In this document: piece after piece, positions 36,501 to 57,600 of the stretch
How the letters are laid out: every line of letters begins with the position of its first letter
Position numbering within the stretch: position 1 is the first letter of the stretch
From: Ascidia mentula
Taxonomy: Eukaryota; Chordata; Ascidiacea; Phlebobranchia; Ascidiidae
NCBI GenBank assembly: GCA_947561715.1
Contig: OX387201.1
Location: forward strand, 4,420,001 to 4,484,000
Direction of reading: 5' to 3'
DNA length: 64,000 nucleotides
The notes under the pieces: model-generated
What the model saw: the letters and a program-made list of their open reading frames with translations, nothing else
The model's database searches: none
What the model was told of the DNA's origin: nothing
Program-made: the position numbers and the translations under genes

Positions 36501-37773
36501 TCATGTAACATATGTTTTTTAAGTAACAAAAGTGTAGGTTAGAACAAAAGGTTGAAATTGTTACAGTCAATTGAATTGTATAGGGAAGGTTCCCCACAAC
36601 TTATTGACAATGTTCAAAACAATTCCAAAGCATTTGGGAGGTATCCCAACACGACCACTATTTGCAGAAATCACACACACAGTTACTACAATCTAAAAGT
36701 TACATACCTAAATTGCTTAAATGACATAACAATCAAAGGCTTTGAGGTCGTGGGTTGATGAGGTGTGTGTGACGTGTGATGTAGTTCTCTCACATTTCGA
36801 CAGCCAGCTGATCGAGGTACCTTGCTACTATCTTTTGTTGCTCCAGCCTGAAACACAATTAAACTGTTGAACCATTGTTTCGGTATATGCTCTCCAATTT
36901 CTCTGTACAGCTCGCTAAATAGGAAATTTTAATTAGGTTTTGTTTTAGTTTGTGCTTCAAAGAACTGACAACCACAAAGAAAAACCTAGGCAAACATTGA
37001 AAAAGGCAATTTTACTTACTTTTTTTGAATAATTTTATTGGGCAAACTACATGCATTATTTTCGAACTATTCTTTTTAACTCAAAATGTGCTTACAGTCA
37101 TAGCCAAAGTGACATTTGCGGATTGTCGCTTATTTTTCATTTGTTCCGTTTCAAGTGCAGTCATGTTGGGTGGTGTTGGTGGAGGAATTGCATCATTGAA
37201 AGTTTTAGAAGTCATTGGATGCACAGACTGTTGATCTCCCTCACTTAGAAACGACACAGAGGGATCTTTTACACGCGATGAGTTGCTACCAAGTTTTAGT
37301 GCTGGCTCAGATACTTCCAAGCAGTCTTTTGATGATTTTATTGCAGTGCTTGGCAGTGATGGCAAATTGCCTGGAACAAGATTTGTTTAGAATATGAGGC
37401 ACTAGAAATGCAACTTACGGTTCTGAAAAAATCCAAACATTTCCTGACAGTGTATTAATAGGAAAACAAACATAACACAATGGTAAATTAATTCTACATA
37501 CATGTTGTTGAGTATTCACTGGTTGAAGGTAAACTTATTGTTTCCGGTGTTTTTACTTTCCGTACTGATAACATATTGGGTGTAGAAGACCTGCTTCCCT
37601 GACAAAAAAAAATGAACAAGGTTCAACAATGGCACAGTTTGCAACAAAACACACTCTACCTGTTCAACTACAATTGGTGGTAACTTTCCAGGGCGCGCAT
37701 CTGCATCGGTTAATTTTTCTGAACGGCCTTTACGCAACTGGGCAGCAGAAGAGGTTTGGTTTCCCGACTGCAT
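30581..37773 (-). CDS. HECTD2: HECT-type E3 ubiquitin ligase HECTD2
   Basis: Nineteen exons: 37773-37660, 37598-37502, 37370-37096, 36847-36708, 36334-36224, 36056-35933, 34980-34916, 34754-34599, 34460-34312, 34109-33986, 33908-33786, 33689-33594, 32965-32860, 32576-32469, 32150-31887, 31643-31432, 31273-31129, 31057-30885, 30701-30581. Total 900 residues (human 776). HECTD2-specific marks: [140 protein letters not shown], and [14 protein letters not shown] with the thioester-forming Cys at about residue 868. The first 200 residues are Ser/Thr/Pro-rich and poorly conserved. Between ICYRKLLSS and LPVGVV lies a Pro/Thr-rich insert of about 40 residues not in the human protein. The intron after exon 8 uses a GC donor (AG|GCAAGT). 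Confidence 0.94.
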
Positions 37774-38360
37774 GCTCGCAGTGAATTATTCATGAAAATC
37801 ACATCATCGCGCACATGTAGTCAGAAGTGCGATGCTTCATTAATTACAAGCATGTGAACGCGGTACAAATGAGTAACAAATTGGTATTTACAAGCACTGA
37901 CGAAAATTAGCACCTGTGTATGTCGACTTTATCTGCGAACGCAAGCGAACAGAAGTGTAACGAATTTATAAGCGGTATTATTTACAGCCTCAACAAATGC
38001 CATAAAACCGGCATAACCGGTTTACCTGCGGCGAATTTCAAAATAACTATACACAACCATAAACATACACAAGCGAAAACCTTGATTCCAGAACAGAAGC
38101 AGCTAACGTTTTGTTAGCCCTACTCTTACAAATATTGAACACGACAATGGCACAATCGATTGGGCCAGACACCTTCAAGAGAAAAAAATCATCCGTTTTA
38201 TATGTTTATGCAGCTGAGGCGGTTGCGCGTGAGTGGTTTTGTTTGCCGGGTATTTTTTCGTTTAATGGATGCTGCACTGTATTGCTGCAAAAAACAGGCA
38301 CTCGCCCGGAACACAATTTCAAATCACACCAGAGACCACTGATCAAACTAAATTGTTTGT
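37774..38360. other. 5' flank of HECTD2
   Basis: Upstream of the HECTD2 start. Short ORFs (37920-38117, 38111-38389) have no known motif and are not called as genes. Presumed promoter region. Confidence 0.45.
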
Positions 38361-38469
38361 ATGCGCAAAATAGCCATAATAATCAATGACAGCTGCAGAC
38401 AGGGTGTATACACGCACTGTTTCGACCTGTAAGGTCTCATCAGTGCAGCTGTTGATGTGGCAGCTCTCA
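38361..38469 (-). mobile_element. Short hammerhead-bearing retroposon (retrozyme-like), minus strand
   Basis: A 109-bp insertion bounded by the 12-bp direct repeat TAAATTGTTTGT at 38349-38360 and 38470-38481. Its centre is a complete hammerhead motif on the minus strand. A target duplication of this length points to LINE- or Penelope-type retrotransposition. No protein is encoded. The flanks inside the duplication (CATAATAATCAATGAC on one side, GTTGATGTGGCAGCTCTC on the other) do not obviously match the copy in PRPF6, so only the ribozyme core is shared. Confidence 0.65.
38391..38450 (-). ncRNA. Type I hammerhead ribozyme (copy B)
   Basis: On the minus strand: stem I AGCTGCA (38450-38444) pairs perfectly with TGCAGCT (38397-38391). 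Then CTGATGA (38443-38437); stem II GACC (38436-38433), loop TTACA, GGTC (38427-38424); GAAA (38423-38420). Stem III is CAG (38419-38417) with CTG (38402-38400), enclosing a GTGTATACAC palindrome. The cleavage triplet GTC has its C at 38398. All conserved core bases of the hammerhead (CUGAUGA, GAAA, UH) are present. The short stem III is typical of the minimal type I hammerheads known from Penelope-like elements and retrozymes. Predicted to self-cleave when transcribed from this strand. Confidence 0.8.
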
Positions 38470-38529
38470 TAAATTGTTTGTGTTTTGCACAGAAACGGTT
38501 GCGTAGACAAAGAATAACACGAGAATTGC

Positions 38530-38715
38530 ATGGACACCGATAAAACCGTGATGGTTGTCAGGCGCTCTTTTCCTCACAGAGACCCACCTACTGCAGGATC
38601 GCAGCTAGTCGAACTGGTAGGTGATGGTTTGCAATAGACCGCATCGGACCTATAGGCGGCCACTCAGCCATACTGGCCGAAGCAAAACTCATCAAAACGA
38701 AATGACATCTTGGTT
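38530..38715 (-). mobile_element. tRNA-like SINE candidate
   Basis: On the minus strand, TGGCTGAGTGG (38674-38664 region) fits a Pol III A box. About 45 bases later AGTTCGACTAG (near 38615) fits a B box in 8 of 11 positions. The stretch then runs on with CTGCAGTAGGTGGGTCTC and ends near GAGCGCCTGACAACC. It cannot fold as a proper tRNA as far as I can see, so a tRNA-derived SINE or tRNA relic is the better reading. The ends and any target duplication are not defined. Confidence 0.4.
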
Positions 38716-39100
38716 TACAGAATGTTTTTTCACGTCCACATACCTAAGCACCCCGCTGACGGGATGAAAGAGCAACTTTTGTTACATGGCATTAATACCT
38801 CTTATATTTTAGGACCCCGTATTTAGGCAAATACAAGCTACAAAGTTGGATAAAAAAAGGTTATTTTCCATAGCATCTCTTGTAAAATGTTCGTGTACTA
38901 CCCCACAACTTAAGTGCGTTTGTTAATTTATTGTAAAGTGTGTTATTCCTTGCACAATGGCCTAACATGTAATTGAAACAGACTATGGGTCATACTAGAT
39001 TGCTGAAGGACCATGTGGGCAGTTTTTATCTTAATATTGCAAACATGTCTCATAAAACAACAAACAGTGTTACAAGTTTTGCAACGTTTATTAGCGCGAT
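38716..39100. other. 3' flank of RIOK2
   Basis: Sequence downstream of the RIOK2 stop (the gene is on the minus strand). No gene or repeat recognised. Confidence 0.5.
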
Positions 39101-42265
<3,165 letters not shown>

Positions 42266-43072
42266 ATGGATATGTACGGATGGGACAGAACTGTGAGAAA
42301 AACGGTTGTGAGCGGACTTACACAAGCCGAATCGTTCTTATTTTCCTTTTTACGCGTTTTTCTTTACATACTGCAAAATGTATTGAATACACGCAATGCT
42401 GGATGGCTCGGATATCTCAAGAGCATCAAATCAAATACAACTGCAGTTGACTGCAGCAAAATCACCGAAGACGCTCTTAATCTGCCCAAAATCCCCAAAC
42501 ACATCGGGTTTATCATTGACGATGAAGAAAATGACCTAGAGAGTATCGTAAACATGATTGTTTGGTCTTTCCTGCTGGGAGTTAGCAATGTTACAATTGC
42601 CGATCAGAGAGGTCGCCTTGAAGATGATTTGACAACCATTGAGCAAAGTTTTAAGAAAAAGTGCCAAAATCCAGAATACAAACAGTGCCCGGAATGTGTT
42701 TTTCATTCTGGAATGAGCAAAGCCGAAAACATGGGCACGTGCAATGTCATTATTACTTCACCAAAGACCAGTAAGAGATTTTTCATGACTCATGTCGAAA
42801 ACACATGCAGGCAAATGAAGGGCAGTGTTTCCCTTCAGCGAACAATGAATCCCGACAAGTTTTCAGAGATTCTCGAAGAAGCAAAAGGGTCTTTGCCTGA
42901 CCCTTGTTTGCTTGTCGTATTCGGCAATCTCTTTACGTTTCATGGGTTTAATCCCTGGTCATTGCGACTAACTGAGTTTACAAATCTACCTTCACATTGT
43001 AATTTGTCATATGACACTCTGCTGACTTCTTTTAGGAAATTTGCTAAATGTAAGCAGAGATGGGGGATTTGA
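42266..43072 (+). CDS. NUS1: Dehydrodolichyl diphosphate synthase complex subunit NUS1 (Nogo-B receptor)
   Basis: A single exon of 268 residues (human 293). NUS1 is the non-catalytic partner of DHDDS; the heteromer makes long-chain polyprenyl diphosphate for dolichol at the ER membrane. An N-terminal hydrophobic stretch (about residues 24-45, FLFSFLRVFLYILQNVL) is the membrane anchor. Then come LPKIPKHIGFIIDDEENDLESI, WSFLLGVSNVTIADQRGRLED, FGNLFTFHGFNPWSLRLTEF and SHCNLSYDTLLTSFRKFAKC. The C-terminus is QRWGI: the RxG motif that completes the active site of the partner is kept (human QRLGK), with W in the variable position and I as the last residue. The second in-frame ATG (codon 3) would also work. 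An AATAAA at 43098-43103 lies 26 bases after the stop. Confidence 0.95.
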   Translation: MDMYGWDRTVRKTVVSGLTQAESFLFSFLRVFLYILQNVLNTRNAGWLGYLKSIKSNTTAVDCSKITEDALNLPKIPKHIGFIIDDEENDLESIVNMIVWSFLLGVSNVTIADQRGRLEDDLTTIEQSFKKKCQNPEYKQCPECVFHSGMSKAENMGTCNVIITSPKTSKRFFMTHVENTCRQMKGSVSLQRTMNPDKFSEILEEAKGSLPDPCLLVVFGNLFTFHGFNPWSLRLTEFTNLPSHCNLSYDTLLTSFRKFAKCKQRWGI

Positions 43073-43688
43073 CTTGCTCTTCTTCTCGATAAGTGCAAAT
43101 AAACTTTTCTCATGCTCTTTGGCACAAGTATGTTAGTTTTGCTGCCTATAAAGACTACAAACTTTCTTGTGTTTTAGTTCACATTTTTTTCCAAACTTTT
43201 GTATTTATTTAATTTGGCGAAGTACCGAGTATTTTATTGAAGCCCTATATATGTACATTTTAGGTGAATCGTTGTATGGTTGACTTGTGATATTATTATA
43301 GCTTTATCTTTTACATGCCTATTCTGCCGCTTGTGGTGTCCATCCCTATCATATTGAGCGAAACACTCCTGTTGGTGTATTTATTTGTTTGCTGATTCGC
43401 ACAGTAATACTAACACGAATTATGTGAATTATCACTTTTGCCGTCAGGCAGTAATTTTGATAAACTGCTTCTCAGTAAATCAACTGAAATACGTGCAGGG
43501 TGGCAATTACCATTTGTATTTGGATCATTGTTTTTTTTGCTACAATTCATATGTGGACTCAGTTTACTTTTTGCATTGCAGCCGTATAAATTTTGATCTT
43601 TGTTCTAGATTTATCGACAGTCATACTTTCTTGCTATGGACAAAAATTTGTTGTGTATAGAATAGTGTAGTGACACAAAACTGTCGAA
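43073..43688. other. Intergenic, NUS1 3' flank to PRPF6
   Basis: NUS1 poly(A) signal at 43098-43103, then AT-rich sequence. No gene seen. The 617-bp gap argues against a NUS1-PRPF6 operon of the tight kind known in ascidians. Confidence 0.6.
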
Positions 43689-51405
<7,717 letters not shown>

Positions 51406-51964
51406 GTCTTACTGTTTCTACTGTCTTTATTTCGCCTGTACAATAAATTTCCAAAAAAATGTGGTTTTGTCTGTTGTACAACATGATCTATTATGGTGCT
51501 TCTTAACTTCCGTTTTCTCACAACCGACATAAAAAATATTCACCTGCAGGAAAAAGTTGCATTTCTGGTTAAGCCCTAGCCTTGGTTTCTCATATTTTGC
51601 AACGTTTACGAAAAAAATTACTTTACTTCAACTACCGCGCCGCGCCGCGCCGCGCATGTACGTAACGAAAGTTTCGCGACTGTATGGTTGATAAGCACTA
51701 CGCTATTTAACAAATGTACAGGTAACTGCTTGTTTGAGACCAAGGCAGGTCTGTCGCGTTCTGAAATTCAAATCTTGAGATATTTCCGAAACCTGCACAC
51801 GAGCACAAAAGGGTGTGTGTTCTATTGCGATATCACAAACAGGATAGTAGCAGCAACAAGTTGCACACAACATAACGAAATATTCATCTATACTGCAAAT
51901 CAACAATGAGACTTTGTGGCGCAATATAGTCGAACGACACAAGACAGAAATGCCACAGTCTTGG
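51406..51964. other. Convergent 3' region, PRPF6 / C6orf163-like
   Basis: 3' flanks of two convergent genes. Contains the PRPF6 poly(A) signal (51442-51447) and a GC microsatellite of CCGCG units at about 51635-51655 that stands out against the AT-rich background. No gene recognised. Confidence 0.55.
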
Positions 51965-53798
51965 TCACCGTTTAGCGCAAATCTGAATGTCGGTTTGAAT
52001 CGTCCTTGTATCTTGCTCCAAGGCTATCAGATTTGTCTGTGAATGACGGTTCAAACGACTCGACGCGATCCCGTGCAGATGTTTACGTGGTGAAACCAGA
52101 TAGTCCGAGTGACATGGGGCAACTTCCGTGAGGTCAAGAAATTTGCTGTAGTCGTTCTCGATTCCGACGAAGTCCTTTTTCGCCGCTTTTTCGTGCTCAT
52201 GGTAAGTTTTGGATTCCCTCGTCAGTTGCGCAATCCTATAAATTTGAATAGGGTTTGAAAACTAATTTCACGTTCGAATCTGCCATAAACTAAAAAATAA
52301 TTAAAATTCTACGGGGACAAATTTAGAAACCAGTCTTGATTCAACATTGGCTATATAGTTTTTCAATCATCTCTGAAAAAAATCACGCAAAACCTTATAT
52401 TGATTCAGCGTCACTACATGCGAATACCACAACGGGCACACTAGCAAAGCACTTACCTTTCATTCAAATGTTTGATTTCGGCCTTGTGTAACTTCCGTTG
52501 CTGGTCCAGCATCTTTTCTGCAACGTTCTGGCATTCATATTGGGCGCCCGCTACCTCTTGTTTGGTTTTAGAATTGGAGCGCTCTTTGGCGACCCTTAGA
52601 GCTTGGGCAATGGCCTCCTCACGTTCAAGTGCTGATGCTGCCCGAAGTCGTTTGTGTTGTTCAATAAGGGCAGCTTCGATAGCCTCCGCCTTTATCCTTA
52701 ATCATGCAAAAAATATACATTTTATTGACCTTGCACACACATCTATATTTCATATGTGTGTTGTTTGAGTACATGGTGTCACAAGTTTTCAGTGCTACTT
52801 TTAGGCTGTTAGTTTAGAGGTCTTTCAAATTTCCCGTGCTGCAGTCAACTGCTGACAGATGAAATCAGTTTGGCCATTAAGGCAAAATAACCTGTAATAG
52901 AACATTCAAAATACCTCTCAGCCAATTCCCATTGTGCTTTGAGAGCTTCCTTTTTCTCCTTGTTCATTCTCAAAATGAGCTGCTGTCTTCGTTCATTCTC
53001 AAGCAAATCACGATTTGTTTCTGTTCTGCTTGCCATCTCCTCATAGTACATTTGTTGTCTTTCCAGTGCTTGCTCCATCTCCATGTTTGCTTGTTTTAAC
53101 TTATCCTCCAGCTCCTAACAGTTTTTTTTTGTCAAACTTTTGGTCATGATCATTGCAAATAACATAAGACAAAGGCAAAAATTAATTGGACCAAATGACT
53201 AAATGCAAATATGTCACATATAATACACTTGTGACTCATATTTTGATTTAAACCAATAAGCAAGCGACAATTTTTTCACCTCTTTCTGCTGATTTCATTT
53301 AAAAATAAGCGGAATGGGAACCCACCTGTTTAAATTTTCTTTGAAGCTGTTGTGTGGTCAGATTGATGGCTTGCTTCACAGCATGTTCCTTTTCTACTTG
53401 AAACTTCGTTACTTTTTGCTGGTACACATGTCTCCCAATTTCTGCAAAAAAAACATTGGTAATGCCTTTGGACAATATTTACTTAGTCCAAAATGATTGT
53501 TATAAGTGGAGTTAATCTTACAGCAAACATTTAAAGTAGGTATAACAGTGACAGAGCCAGAGTGCACACTATAAGCACAACCTTCAATATTTTCATGGGA
53601 AGCTTTTTGCGCGGTCAACGACGTTCTGCTCAACATGTGTTCCAAATAAGTCACCGCCGCCGTCTTCGGTCTTTCCACATATCCATGTTTTGAAAATAAA
53701 TTGAGCTTGTCGGGCGGCACTGGATAGACATAAGCCAACTTTTCTGAAGAGTTGTTTTGGCGACTTGGGTTTCTTCGTCTGCTACACCCTTGTGACAT
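51965..53798 (-). CDS. Coiled-coil protein similar to human C6orf163
   Basis: Five exons: 53798-53582, 53441-53326, 53114-52915, 52696-52457, 52235-51965; 347 residues (human C6orf163 329). Identification rests on two stretches: SHENIEEIGRHVYQQKVTKFQ, resembling human [20 protein letters not shown], and a C-terminal NDYSKFLDLTEVAPCHSDYL followed by VSPRK, resembling [20 protein letters not shown] followed by LPERK. Between them lies an almost continuous charged coiled coil rich in E, K, Q and A (for example MEQALERQQMYYEEMASR, IEAALIEQHKRLRAASALER). No catalytic motif. The human protein is uncharacterised to my knowledge; a cilium or flagellum role would be a guess from the coiled-coil type. 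The exon 1 donor (AAG|GTTGTG) is weak and was picked by frame and alignment; a stronger-looking GTAAGA further on would create a stop. Confidence is good for the gene and moderate for the orthology. Confidence 0.7.
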
Positions 53799-54657
53799 GT
53801 TATACTTGCTGTGGGCGATTTGTTTTTATTTGAACAACGGTAATTTTCAACTTTCTTTTCTTTCAGAGGGTGCAAAAACTTTTGTTTTTACAACCATGCA
53901 ACTTCACCGCGTTTTATATCAGGCACAGCATAGATAGTGGGGTTGCTAGGCTACGAAGGCACCACCAAGTGTTTGATTGTTTTTACTGTGGTTCAACCAA
54001 AAAAAGCAAGCAACAATTTAATTTTGAAAAATCATTCCGACATAACATTGCAGCGATGTGACATAAAGCGATAAAAAAAACATTTGGTTTTTGAGTTCGG
54101 TTCTTCAAAATGCATCTTCATTTTTTTTACCTTTTTTAGATAAACAGCAAAAAGTCCATCTTTTTTGCAAGTGTCCTATGGCATTACATTGACATGGAAA
54201 AGAAAGAAGCGTTCTTACATGCCTTTGGCGCTTGGAAACCGGAAGTCTTGAAATTGTCTCTTGTTTTCGGGATTTTCAGTGTGACGTCACAAAGGATAAC
54301 AATAGCGAGTTGGGAAAATTCCCAGTTCGCTTTTAGCGGAAGTTCACCATCTGATGTTAATGCTAAAACAAGTTAGGCTACTGCGTTTTGTGGACGTCGG
54401 GGTTTGATGTAAATGTTTAATTCGTGTACTGTCGGCCAGTCAGCCATTTCTAAATTTTGCCCTTTGGTGGTTAACAAGCAAGGGTATATTTTGTGTTATT
54501 GTCACAACACGTGGCGTGTTTACAGGTTTGGTGTGGGTCTACTAGAGGTTAATTGGGGTAGTACAAATGTGTTTTGTTTAAGTATCACTTTTGTTCAAAC
54601 AATAGCTAAGTAGTAAAACTGATAACCTATACTAGTTTTTAATTGGGGTTCCTGCAA
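53799..54657. promoter_or_regulatory. Shared divergent 5' region, C6orf163-like / UBAN gene
   Basis: Two genes diverge across 859 bases. Short ORFs on the plus strand have no known motif. No specific regulatory site is claimed. Confidence 0.4.
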
Positions 54658-57600
54658 ATGGCTTATGCTCCTCAGAATGGAGGATTGCCAAATGGACAGT
54701 CTTCTGTGATGATTGTCAATCCACCAACTGACAACTATAACAGCAATGGAAATTCGGTGAATATGCTGCATATTTAATGAGAAGATTTTGTTAATTTTAC
54801 TACCAGAATGCAAAAAAATTGTGTTTTTGCGAAAATGTACCAATGATAAATATAATTGGTTTTGCGGTGTATCAACATTATTTCAAGAAAAAGAAGTTTT
54901 AAGAAGAAGTTTTGTGTTGGATAGCTGGGGTTCAAAATAACAAGCTTGTATCAAGGAAATACTTACAAAACTCATTTTACCGCCTAGCTTGCACTAGGTT
55001 AGGCATAATGAATATATGACAGTACGGAGACTCATTTTCTGTTGATTTATTAGTTAAATTTTTAATTTTAGAATACTAGTTTAATTCCCATTTATGTTTT
55101 TCAACCTCATATTATTTCATTCTAGTCATCACAATATTATGAAAATGGAGGTAATGGCACGATGACATCTTACGGAAATCCCACCATGATGATTACCAAT
55201 ATGGTTCACCAGATGATGACCATTGCCCAAAACAATCGGGAGCTTAAAGAGTCTATAAGGTGTGGTTGATTTTTAATTTTGTTCTTTCTTGCTTGAATAA
55301 TTTTGTTTTAAACTCTTTGAAAAGGTGGTACAAAGCTTGTAACATGGATGATAAATCAGCTTTTGCGTTGGTAACTTAGTTTTCATTCAAACAAGCACTT
55401 TCCCATGAATAACATATTTTTCTGTGTCAAAATATTATACATATGTTGGCAAATGGCATAATATGATATATGTGTGTTTAGACTTTTTCCACTTACTTGG
55501 TATTTTGTTAAGCAGACAAAACAATCAAGGTTTTCAAACCAAGCTCTTCGAGTTTCAGAAGTGGAAAGATAACTGGAAAATTGAGACAACTAAGATTCAT
55601 CAGCATTACAAGGTTTATTACGCAAAAAATCAAATACAGTAATACTCACTTAACTCAGACAAACTTGGAAGTGCAAATGATTTTAAATGTTTTTCTGACA
55701 GAAAGTTTCAGATAGGCCAGAATATTGAATTGTGATAAGTCTAAAATTGTGTTACAGCAAGTCAATGAGACTTTATATATGTCAAACATTGTTGGGTCAA
55801 GCTAAACACATTACACAAACAACAAATTACTACACCGAGCCACATTCCACAAATATTTTTATCCAGAATGCCAGGACAATGGTGTTTAATTTACGACAAG
55901 ACAAAGTCATGTTGGAGACTGAAAACACCAAGCTGAAAATCCATCTTAGTTCAAAAACTAAATCAAGGTGATAAAATGCTATATAAAATTTTACTTGAAG
56001 AAAAGACATGATCATGCAACATGCTTTTTGGATGTTGTAGTGACAATGAGGATTGTTTGGAAGAGGAAAATCTGGGCTTGTTACCTGATGATATTCACTC
56101 GAAGACATTGGCAACCATAGAAAACTTGGAAAAACAGCTTAAGGTGAGATTTTGTAGCTAAATGCAACTGGTCATATACTAACCACAAAGCTCTGTTATT
56201 TTTAAATTGTTTTGCATTCACTTATGTATCAATACTGCCTTACTGCCTGTATCTAAACTTTTTTAGAACAAGACTTAGAATACCTAATGTGTTCTGTATA
56301 GACCCTGTGACATGAACCTAATTTAGAGTAATTTTATTTATTAACCGAAGTGTGTGTAATAACATAGCATATATTTATACATATATATATTGTGTATGTA
56401 TGCAAATGTGTGCAAGTTTAAAAACCCAGGACTTTTCAATTGCCTTTGCATACATGCGGTTGTCCCAAGTTTAATGAAAAACTCAAAAACAAACCCTACA
56501 TGATGAAACAATGCGATTGTGTCTGTATCCTCGACTAAAGTATTGTGATGTGATCGTTTTTAACCTTTGACTAATTATACAAATCTGCAATGGTCCAGGC
56601 TGTGGTCTTGCACCACTCAATACATCGATGTATCAGCGATAGGTGATAAATATTTACGAAATATATTAAAAACATCGGTAGAATCTTGTCAAACAATTGT
56701 AACTCTTCAGCGTGCAGGCCTCTGTAAGGAAATTGTAGCAGAAATATTAACTTATAAGATCAAAAACGCTACTGTTCACGAGTTTTCAAAAATGGTATTG
56801 TTGGTGAGTTATTGACCAAAGGCAACGACAAACCATTGTTTTATAAGAGGTCATCCTGGCGTGAGCGCACACGATAAACAAAGAAACTGCAGAGACGAAC
56901 CTAGTGTTCGTTCTCAATCGCACTTTCACACCCCTTAAAACAATGTGCCAAAATGTGCCACTGTGTATATTATATATAATATGATGCCAAGCTCAGTAGA
57001 ATAATTTTCATTGCAATATACTCGGGTGGGCTTTCCCAAATTAAGGGGATCTTTCGCAATTCACACACCTCACTACAGTTGTGCTGTTTTATCTCAGGTG
57101 TCACTGAGTGAAAAAGATGAACTGGAAAAAGAAAAAGAAAATGTGGAAAAAGCCAATCAGCAATTACAACGCATGGTACACTCAAACCAGAATATCTTTC
57201 ACAAATATGAATCAGACGCCCAAGAATTGAAAAGAGTGTATGTTCAATAAATATTTGTTTGCATATATAACTGATATTAAGTTACTTATTTAAATTAATT
57301 ACTAGTGATGTTTTATTGCTGCAATATGGCTCATCAATAATTTTATTATACTAACTTTTCAGCCTAAGTGAACTTTGTTTTTCTCAAAATAAAACAGAAA
57401 TCAAGCACTTCTGACGGAAAGAGAACGAGTTTTGCCAATAAAACAAGACCTCGAAACTAGAAATAAGGTGGGTATTAGATTGAAACTTTGTCATCTTAAT
57501 TTACATTTTGTTGCATCGCTGAATTTTAAATATAACAAAAAACACCATACTTATTTAAATACATTGCCGTTAACTTCTCAGGAGCTAACAGCGCAGCTGC

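Noticed and set aside
38600-38700. True tRNA gene
   Set aside because: A- and B-box-like motifs exist, but no cloverleaf with paired acceptor and anticodon arms could be built; a SINE or relic fits better.
53498-53581. Longer first exon for the C6orf163-like gene using a GTAAGA donor
   Set aside because: Joining it to the next exon would create a stop at the junction; the shorter donor also gives the better alignment.
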